NCBI GenBank assembly: GCA_014843695.1
Contig: CM026390.1
Location: 93,247,837-93,311,836 of the forward strand
DNA length: 64,000 nucleotides
Source: Archivesica marissinica
Taxonomy: Eukaryota; Mollusca; Bivalvia; Venerida; Vesicomyidae
Direction of reading: 5' to 3'
The translations under genes and the position numbers were made by a program. Below, piece after piece: positions 58,201 through 64,000 of the stretch. The first letter of the stretch is position 1. The number at the start of each line of letters is the position of its first letter. Below the pieces are notes generated by a model, which saw nothing but the letters and a program-made list of their open reading frames with translations, ran no database searches and was not told where the DNA came from.

Positions 58201-59010
58201 CATACACCATTAATCAATAAAATACCCCTCCCACATACACCATTAATCAACCAAATATACCCACCCACATACACCATTAATCAACCAAATAAGCACTAAA
58301 ACAAATTTTAAGAAATGTTTTAAAAACCATAAAAATAAAGAGTTAAAAATCACATTGATTGGCCAGACAATATATATAGACAGACTGATTAGCAACTACT
58401 TATTATATAATATCTACATAGATACAATATTAATTAAATTTGTCTTTATTATAGTCTCGTCAATGTACAAGTTAAAACATAATTATCACAGATTACTATA
58501 CTTACTGGTGCATTGCCATTCAAGAGACTTATCGCACTAAATTCTGTAACATTCTGTGCATACAGTGTTAATCCTACCTCATTTTATAAGGTTAAAAACT
58601 GCCATGAAATTAACAGAATTAAGAAACTAAATTTTAAAATCATTTTGTTTTGAAATTGACTCTAGCTGTAAATCTAAGCACATTCATTTTGAATATGTCG
58701 ATCCCGGGCGATCGCAAATTGTACGCTGCCAGTGATGGATAAATAACGTATAATGACTACAAACAATAATTTTAGTGGATAAATTTATAGTTTGACAAAT
58801 TGTGTCACTTCCATCAGACAAAGACCAAGCAAGTTATTTATGAAGGTATATCCCCGATACAGCCAATCAGCGAGTCATATGCTAATGTATCGGGGGTTTC
58901 TCAGCATGAGCAATTGGTGATGTCATTGTTTATTTAATCGCTTTATTGGGGGCTATAATTTAGGTGTTGCAGTAGCTAATGTGCTGTAAACAGAGGACAA
59001 AAAAGGTATA

Positions 59011-59049
<39 letters not shown>

Positions 59050-61317
59050 CACCAGGCCTGAGAATGTTTACAATTATTGTCTCCGAGACTGGAAAATCAC
59101 GTAACATTCAACATTTTCTACGGGCCCTAGATTTTTTATACACAGGCCTGTGGGCTTGTCGAATTTAAAGAGACAGGCCCGATTTTGAGGGGTATCGGGC
59201 TGTACGTGTGTATCGGTTGCCTGATGCAACCGTCACGTGGCTGGTCCAGCGGACAAATATAAACAATATGCCTGATGCAACTGTCACGTGGCTGGTCCAG
59301 CGGACAAATATAAACAATCATTTGGAGAATATTTCTACAGAAACTGATACGGGGTATGAGCAATTTAGGTAGCTATCCCTATTTAAAAAATCTACACCTA
59401 ACCCGAAAAATAGTTTCTATATACCATTTCTGATTAAGACCAATCAATGTTTTTATTCAATGATGTACTATATCAAAATAAGATATATAAAAAATAACAA
59501 GTACGCCATGCATAGGTGCCCTGAAGTCTAGAGTTCCCCATATAAACGGGTGCCGACCAGACACCATTGCGATAGCTGTATTGAGCAGCACGGTCACGCG
59601 ATGAAGCTAAAACTGTCAACAAGAGTTTTTTAAAGTTGTTTTCACAACTTAAGAAAAAAATAATATACGGCAAGTATAACATGTTAATTTTGTTATCTGC
59701 CTACTGCACAGGGATTCGGCACGTTTGGGGGTACTAGTATATATATTTAAGTACAGGGATTCTACTCTGTGGGATGTCAGATTTCGCATCGATCAGTAAA
59801 ATTACCCTATCTGAAACAATTTTGTACAAAGCTGTCCAAATATAACGCCTATCCCGAGTCTTTATATTGTTCTTCAAATAAAACACAACTTTAAGCTGCA
59901 TGCATGTATACTTTACAAACAATTGCCACAGACATTGGCCATAGCAGGTCACATTTCCATACTAGGACACGGGTTCTGTCAGCAACAAAAAAAAATCTTC
60001 GACGGGAGAGTTTTAACTGTGAATAACATTATCTATAAAATGTGTTTCCACTAACGTGTAGGTTTATTCGGCAAAAATGTACGTCAAAAAGAGATTTCGT
60101 AGCATTTTCAATTTGTTTTGAAAATTTCTAAAGCGGCGCAATTCGCATTGAAACGAGCGTTGAAACGAGCGTTCTGATTGGATTATTAGAATGTAACCAG
60201 ATGTTTTTTTATATATGAAGAATAATCATAATCCAATCAGAACGCTCGTTTCAACGCGAATTGCGCCGCTTTAGAAATTTTCAAAACAAATTGGTCCCGA
60301 CCGGAAGACCTTTTTCTATCAACAAATACTTTTTATTTCATCGAGATCGATCAAATAACACCTGAACGGCGCATTGTTTCATCGGGAACAGCAGGAAACG
60401 AAAAGTTGTCGTTTTGGCTGGGCGATCGGTTTTTGGCAACATACGATGTGAATGAATGCTTTTTTCTCATTGGTCAAAAATGAAACATGTAAATACATAT
60501 ATAAACAGCAGCCAATGAAATGCCGCTGTATATTCACCGCGGATCTTATCCAAAATGGAACAATTATTGAATTTTACTTTTGTTTTGTATTTGATTCCTG
60601 TATTGCTGTTGGATCTGCACGCCGAGGCTGCAAACAACATGATTCGCGAGAGAAAGATTCCATTTAACGAAGTATGAGTGATTTTTAGATGTTATGAGTA
60701 TTACACTGGGTAAAACGTCGAGAAAACATTCCGCCAAATCAAAAACCGAACACCCAGCCAAAACGACAACATTTCATGCCCTGCTGTTCACGATGAAACA
60801 ATGTGCCATTCTGGTGTTATTTGACCGATCTCCATGAAATAAAAAGTATTTGTTGATAGAATAAGGTCTTCCGGTCGGGACCACGAGGGCAAATCAGTGA
60901 TCTGGTCGTTTTTACCTAGTTTCTCGTCGATGTTTCTGCATGCATGTTTCAATTTCGTTGGTTGCCTTTATTATATATTACTTACTATATGACCATAGGC
61001 CAAAAAAAAAAAATGTGTCTGGTGCCTGTGCACCGAGCATAGGTTCCACTTTAATAACTTTACAAATACCATTCTAAGAGTTAGAAACAAAAGAAACCAC
61101 AAAATAACACCGGGAATAACGTCTAAATCATCTCATTCTATTAAAAATAGACAATAGACAAAGATATCCACAATCCGCGTTCTGCTCAACTTTCAGTAAC
61201 TTAAATATTATAACAAGTGCCTGTTTGTGTCATCATATATTAACATTTTCCATATCCTGCAACATATTCGTAAACATAGATCACCATAAATATGCAATTA
61301 TACACACCTCTTGGCAT
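49205..61317 (-). CDS. PDAP1: PDAP1, 28 kDa heat- and acid-stable phosphoprotein (PDGFA-associated protein 1), six coding exons
   Basis: Join of 61308-61317, 57056-57165, 53241-53354, 51279-51406, 49835-49986 and 49205-49242, read on the minus strand. The exons sum to 552 nt including the stop, giving 183 residues; the human protein is about 181. Family landmarks appear in order: MPRG start, KGRSRHFT near residue 14, an acidic DDDDEEEE run and [10 protein letters not shown] in exon 3, [43 protein letters not shown], then a Lys/Ala-rich C-terminus. All introns are GT-AG with compatible phases. PDAP1 is a small, charged, conserved phosphoprotein reported to bind PDGF-A; its biochemical role is poorly defined. 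The introns (4142, 3701, 1834, 1292 and 592 nt) hold minisatellites and transposons. No promoter or poly(A) signal was recognised. The identity is near certain; only the tiny first exon is less sure. Confidence 0.95.
49255..49688. repeat. 33-bp minisatellite in PDAP1 intron 5, about 13 copies
   Basis: The unit has AACAGTAAGCTCAGGTAAAT then AGTACGCTAGATT. It occupies most of the 592-nt intron and starts about 12 bp from the exon 6 acceptor. Later copies shorten or change to AACAACATTTCTCAGG. Confidence 0.96.
49835..49986 (-). CDS. PDAP1: PDAP1 coding exon 5 (residues 121-172)
   Basis: Acceptor CTTTACAG and donor GTCTGT. It encodes the charged helical core: [20 protein letters not shown], then [17 protein letters not shown] and a KKREEEK run. 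This is the strongest match to vertebrate PDAP1 in the window. The exon is distinctly richer in G+C than the AT-rich introns around it. Confidence 0.96.
49987..51278 (-). other. PDAP1: PDAP1 intron 4
   Basis: 1292 nt, GTATGA to CTTTACAG. It holds tRNA-like fragments near 50630-50705 (plus: AACCGAGCGGTCTAAGGTGC) and 51040-51105 (minus: GGGTTCAAGCC). Both are possible SINE heads without recognised bodies. The rest is AT-rich. Confidence 0.5.
51279..51406 (-). CDS. PDAP1: PDAP1 coding exon 4 (residues 79-121)
   Basis: Acceptor TTTATAG and donor GTATGA. It encodes [16 protein letters not shown], the family's most recognisable short block, and ends inside the Arg codon of LSRRER. The split codon is completed by the first base of exon 5. 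Confidence 0.94.
51682..51963. mobile_element. hAT-like MITE, copy 2, in PDAP1 intron 3
   Basis: Ends CAGGCCTGTAGCCACACTGA and TTTGCCTCTGGCTACGATACTG, flanked by ATTTA at 51677-51681 and 51964-51968. It is the inverted counterpart of 25382-25625, including TATCCCCCCGGACCCCCTAG and TATCCCTCTGCTGTATAAAA. Confidence 0.85.
52190..52475. mobile_element. Possible diverged repetitive element
   Basis: The style ACCATAACTCTGGTGCTCAT ... AAGTTTCATAACAATGAGTG ... CGTATGGACAGATAGGG resembles dispersed non-coding repeats with GGACAGAC-type ends common in molluscan introns. No second copy in the window. Confidence 0.25.
52476..52722. repeat. 61-bp tandem repeat in PDAP1 intron 3, 4 copies
   Basis: The unit includes GGATAGGGCTACACTAACAC, CACCCCAACCATAGCAGGG and ATACAACACCAATATGATTG. 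Copies are almost identical. Confidence 0.97.
52931..53240 (-). repeat. 50-bp minisatellite starting at the PDAP1 exon 3 splice donor
   Basis: Six full units plus a partial one. Plus-strand unit: ATTCTCTTACACACACCATG, ATCTGAGGAATGCCGAACAA, then CGTTGTAAAT. Read with the gene, each unit contains ATAGTGTGTAAGAGAAT or a close variant (CATGGTGTG, CACAGTGTG). The authentic junction reads GATAGT|GTAAGAGAAT. The donor and adjoining exon-end bases are thus copied every 50 bp into the intron. Confidence 0.95.
53241..53354 (-). CDS. PDAP1: PDAP1 coding exon 3 (residues 41-78), acidic segment
   Basis: Acceptor CTTTTTCAG and donor GTAAGAG (GT at 53240-53239). It encodes a Lys/Asp/Glu-rich stretch with DDDDEEEE and a Ser/Asp-rich end, [10 protein letters not shown], typical of casein-kinase-2-like sites in the family. 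Both boundaries are phase 0. The donor is the first of seven near-identical donor-like sequences, because a 50-bp tandem repeat starts exactly at this exon-intron junction. Confidence 0.93.
53560..54418. mobile_element. Possible diverged repetitive element interrupted by a SINE
   Basis: Contains GATGGCGCCATCTTGGATTT, GACCTTTTGACCTTTCGATG and, on the far side, GTTCACATTTGACGGACAGA. These are features of dispersed non-coding repeats in invertebrate introns. The family B SINE at 53930 lies inside. Assignment is uncertain. Confidence 0.3.
53930..54173 (-). mobile_element. SINE family B, copy 5, in PDAP1 intron 2, with 12-bp target duplication
   Basis: Full-length reverse copy flanked by ACATAGTCTAGT at 53918-53929 and 54174-54185. 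It has an intact B box (GGATCGAACCCGGG on the plus strand). One of the best-preserved copies. Confidence 0.93.
55107..56475. mobile_element. Foldback element with arms of about 150 bp (1.37 kb)
   Basis: The left arm 55107-55253 and right arm 56320-56475 are inverted repeats. The outer 29 bp (starting GTAAAATCTTTATCTCAACC) match perfectly. Each arm also has an internal inverted pair, TATCAACCACGC and GCGTGGTTGATG. The right arm contains CCCTAACCCTAACCCAACCC. The middle, about 1.07 kb, has no recognised coding region. Confidence 0.88.
57056..57165 (-). CDS. PDAP1: PDAP1 coding exon 2 (residues 4-40)
   Basis: Acceptor TGTAAG at 57167-57166 and donor GTATGT from 57055. It encodes the basic N-terminus, with [14 protein letters not shown] and then [15 protein letters not shown], and ends on a complete codon (phase 0). 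The acceptor has a weak pyrimidine tract. About 40 bp upstream of it in the intron begins a 33-bp minisatellite of about 1.1 kb. Confidence 0.93.
57208..58289. repeat. 33-bp minisatellite in PDAP1 intron 1, about 33 copies
   Basis: The unit has CCCCTCCCACATACACCATT then AATCAACCAAATA. Copies next to exon 2 use AATCAATAAACTA. Small deletions cluster in 57590-57730. Both strands are open in places (the unit is a multiple of 3) but this is intronic. Confidence 0.98.
58290..59210. other. PDAP1 intron 1, mostly unique
   Basis: Holds a 10-bp perfect inverted pair CCCCGATACA/TGTATCGGGG (58852-58861, 58886-58895) and a (GATT)n run at about 59012-59048. No gene recognised. Confidence 0.45.
59220..59319. 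repeat. 50-bp direct repeat, 2 copies
   Basis: GCCTGATGCAACCGTCACGT followed by GGCTGGTCCAGCGGACAAAT and ATAAACAAT, repeated with one or two changes. The first copy is preceded by CGGTTGCCTGATGCAACCG, a small hairpin. Confidence 0.95.
59331..60108. other. PDAP1 intron 1, unique
   Basis: Short minus-strand open frames (59473-59682, 59734-59952) have no recognised motif. Confidence 0.35.
60109..60293. mobile_element. Palindromic element (about 185 bp)
   Basis: The left arm begins CAATTTGTTTTGAAAATTTC and includes AAAGCGGCGCAATTCGC. The right arm is its reverse complement, ending GAAATTTTCAAAACAAATTG. The left arm has a private 12-bp duplication (TTGAAACGAGCG twice). It abuts the next inverted-repeat element. 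Confidence 0.88.
60293..60882. mobile_element. Inverted-repeat element with arms of about 150 bp (590 bp)
   Basis: Left end GGTCCCGACCGGAAGACCTT, right end AAGGTCTTCCGGTCGGGACC. The arms continue for about 150 bp with ATCAACAAATACTTTTTATT and its complement. No transposase. It directly joins the palindromic element on the left, possibly one composite. Confidence 0.88.
60883..61307. other. PDAP1 intron 1, unique sequence near exon 1
   Basis: Poly(A) run near 61002-61013. No motif recognised. Confidence 0.35.
61308..61317 (-). CDS. PDAP1: PDAP1 coding exon 1 (start codon, 10 nt)
   Basis: Minus-strand ATGCCAAGAG followed by GTGTGT. It encodes M-P-R plus the first base of a glycine codon, completed by GT at the start of exon 2. 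This gives the MPRG start that I recall from invertebrate PDAP1 proteins. I looked for other ATG-CCN-AAR/AGR-G|GT combinations upstream of exon 2 and saw none. The 5' untranslated part and transcription start are not defined; sequence just upstream is AT-rich. A 10-nt coding piece could match by chance, so a transcript is the decisive check. Confidence 0.6.
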
Positions 61318-62715
61318 TTTAAATCGTTTTTCAATCAAAATATTGCACAATTATTTGCGTGTTCAGGGACTGTTTGTTGTTTAAACACCTATGTCTTCTT
61401 TCTTGTATTTAAATAACAAATAAATGTCGTGAATTACTGACCGCTCCCTTATTGACGGTGGCGTTAGAATTACCTTGTGTGACAATATCATCAATTGATA
61501 TGACAAAAGTAAAGAATTGACACTTTTCTAGAAAAAGGTTATGTTAGAAACTCTAGAAATGGGCAAAAATGACGTACTTTTCTTTTGAAAATGGACAATT
61601 AAACGCATTTACTATGCTTAGCAACAGTATGCAACATATATAGTAAATAATAACGACGTTATGTTATGTCATATATGGGGGTTGTTGGGGGGTTGTGGTG
61701 GTGGTGGTGGTGGGGTGGGTTTTTGGGTTGGTTTTTGTGTTGTTTTGGGGGTGTTTTGTTGTTTTGTTGTGTTGTTTGTTAAAAAAAAAATATATAATTA
61801 TGCGACTAGAGCTATAACATGACAACAAGGACGAACCACTATCAAGAAAAGGACGACCTTTCTTATGACAATGGTCATTGGAAAATATGTCATGTCATTG
61901 CTTCAAATTAATTGAGAACGATATTATAGCTATGCATTTCAAAAATATGATTGATGTCATATTTGGAACTAGACATGACATGAAACCAACGAAGCACGTT
62001 TTGAATAGAACTACTTAAGCGCAAAGCTATTTTTTCAAATGAGTTAGAAAAGTACTACGTTCTATTTTGTGTTCCATTTTTGAGAAAGAGGATCAATTAA
62101 GAGCATTTTCTTGCTTCAAATTATTCGAAATCGTCTTCTAAAATGTCAATCATATAAAATAGTGTGTCAAACCCTGCCACGAAATCTTAAAATGGTGTAG
62201 AAAGGTATTATATTCTTAACATTTAACAATCTTTTTGTGTTTTATTCAATGTTCTTTTACATAATCTATGCATTTATTTGTTATTCCGTAGCACCCATTG
62301 TCAAACTTCAGTAACTGGTGTTTCACCCCAAAATTCCTCTTTTGGAGAGTTCATTGATGACCAATAAAACTAATGTTCTTCTACGAGTAGTAAATGTTAA
62401 TTTAATGTCATTAATAAATGTTGATAGCGTACACATTGATGTTAAAATAAAGCTTAAATTGCTTGATATATTTTAATAGATTGTATCTATTATTTTATAT
62501 GGTTCTGAGGTTCGGGTGAAGGATGTCGATACATTACATTTGAGATTTTGATATTTATGATCAGAATAAATACTATCATCTACTTGACATATAAGTCAAT
62601 GCGAATGCTAGCTGAGGGTGATGATACAGTACATTGTGGGTTGTGAGATATTACGTCGTGGTACTCTGGTCCCATTGACTGAATATGTGTAGTCCACATG
62701 CATTGACTCGTACAC
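61318..62715. other. Upstream of PDAP1 exon 1; no gene seen
   Basis: AT-rich. Contains the G/T-rich tract at 61676-61782. No core promoter element could be assigned with confidence. Confidence 0.35.
61676..61782 (+). repeat. G/T-rich tract about 360 bp upstream of PDAP1 exon 1
   Basis: Nearly A/C-free on the plus strand with repeated GGGG, (GGT)n and TTTTGG runs, followed by an A run. G-quadruplex-prone composition, similar in style to 36462-36612. Confidence 0.85.
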
Positions 62716-63612
62716 GTCATCTGCATCTATCAAACCGTCAGCGTTTACTTACAACATTAACTACACGTATATAACACAGTCTTCATATCTATCAAGCTGT
62801 CAGCGTTTTCTTACAACATTAGCAATATAGCACGTTCTCTGTAGCAATCAAGTCTTCGGTGTTTTCTTACAACATTAACTATATAGAACGTGCTCTGTAG
62901 CAATCAAGTCTTCGGCGTTTTCTAACAACATTAACTACATAACACATTCTCTGTAGCAATCAAGTCTTCGGCGTTTTCTTACAACATTAACTATATAAAA
63001 CGTGCTCTGTATCTGTCAATCCTTCAGCGTTTTCTTACAACATTAACTATATAAAACGTGCTCTGTATCTGTCAATCCTTCAGCGTTATCTTACAACATT
63101 AACTACACGTATATAGCACAGTATCCGTATCTATCAAGCTGCCAGCGTTTTCTTACAACATTAACTATATAGCACGTTCTCTGTAGCAATAAAGTCTTAG
63201 GCGTTTTCTTACAACATTAACTATATAGAACGTTCTCTGTAGCAATCAAGTCTTCGGTATTTTCTTACAACATTAACTATATAGAACGTGCTCTGTAGCA
63301 ATCAAGTCTTCGGCGTTTTCTTACAACATTAACTATATAGAACGTGCTCTGTAGCAATATAGTCTTCTGCATTTTCTTACAACATTAACTATATAGAACG
63401 TGCTCTGTAGCAATCAAGTCTTCGGCGTTTTCTTACAACATTAACTATATAGCACGTTCTCTGTAGCAATCAAGTTTTCGGCGTTTTCTTACAACATTAA
63501 CTATATAGAACGTGCACTGTAACAATCAAGTCTTCGGCGTTTTCTTACAACATTAACTACATAGCACGTTCTCTGTATCTATCAAGCGGTGCACGTTTTC
63601 TTACAACATTTA
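62716..63612. repeat. 56-bp tandem array, about 16 copies
   Basis: The unit includes AAGTCTTCGGCGTTTTCTTA, CAACATTAACTATATAGAAC and GTGCTCTGTAGCAATC. Outer copies use ATCTATCAAGCTGTCAGCG. Units vary by substitutions and small indels. Confidence 0.97.
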
Positions 63613-64000
63613 CACTAAATGTGGGTGATACAATATGGGTGGTAACAGTATGCATATATATAGCCTACTATTGTTTTTACATAACAACATAAACTGTAGC
63701 TGCGAGCAGAATAAACATATCGTATTAATTATATTGGATTCTAAGACTATGTATATACTATAAATATTAATCTGGATACATTTCGATTAGTGTAAGGACC
63801 ACGACCATACAATGTATTTATAAATAGATTTACCACGAACATCTGGCTGTTGTCAGAACCATATGGCCTACAGCGCCCACATGAATTGTACACAATAATG
63901 CTTTACTGACTGAAAAGGAGCTTGGTATTTGTTTCTAAATATCTAGTATGCTATTGTTAAGCACCGCTGGACATTGATTTCAACTAATTTGATTCAAACA
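63613..64000. other. Unique sequence to the window end
   Basis: AT-rich; no gene, repeat or mobile element end recognised. Confidence 0.35.

Noticed and set aside
57103..58277. Open frames of about 140 codons on both strands over the [10 protein letters not shown] / VCGRG repeats
   Set aside because: 33-bp intronic minisatellite of PDAP1; open on both strands because the unit is 11 codons.

Overview
This window reads as repeat-dense nuclear DNA of an invertebrate animal, most likely a lophotrochozoan and probably a mollusc. That is an inference from tRNA-headed SINEs with shared tails, a Polinton-type polymerase relic, hAT, Tc1 and LINE relics, and one intron-containing animal gene. I cannot name the species. 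Nothing looks bacterial or viral in organisation.

One conventional gene is clear: PDAP1 (28 kDa heat- and acid-stable phosphoprotein) on the minus strand, 61317 down to 49205. It has six coding exons. All five introns are GT-AG, the phases agree, and the product is 183 residues. A second, weaker candidate is an unrecognised two-exon gene of 167 residues on the plus strand at 4279-4972.

Layout: 1-12.6 kb is AT-rich unique sequence with a TTAA-flanked MITE, SINEs, two LINE fragments, a truncated Tc1-like transposase and a series of small hairpin repeats. A 20-bp satellite fills 12.67-20.03 kb and runs into a 1000-N gap; a different 28-bp satellite follows. Two 15-bp minisatellites in opposite orientation lie at 22.3 and 24.6 kb. 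From 25 to 34.6 kb there are many SINEs and MITEs. A degraded hAT transposase (34.96-36.35 kb) contains a 20-bp array that looks like an expansion of its own codons. A LINE C-terminus lies at 37.2-37.7 kb. A dead Polinton-type polymerase B (39.1-42.85 kb) is split by a 2.46-kb array of 32-bp units and by a SINE. Arrays of 42/40-bp and 26-bp units follow up to 47.4 kb. PDAP1 then occupies 49.2-61.3 kb, with four minisatellites, a long-armed foldback element, MITEs and SINEs in its introns. A 56-bp array ends the window.

Tandem arrays add up to roughly 18 kb of the 63 kb of known sequence. Several sit at recognisable coding or splicing sequences: hAT codons, the PDAP1 exon 3 splice donor, and the sequence next to the exon 6 acceptor. 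Nearly all the long open frames in the window are artefacts of stop-free satellite units, not genes.
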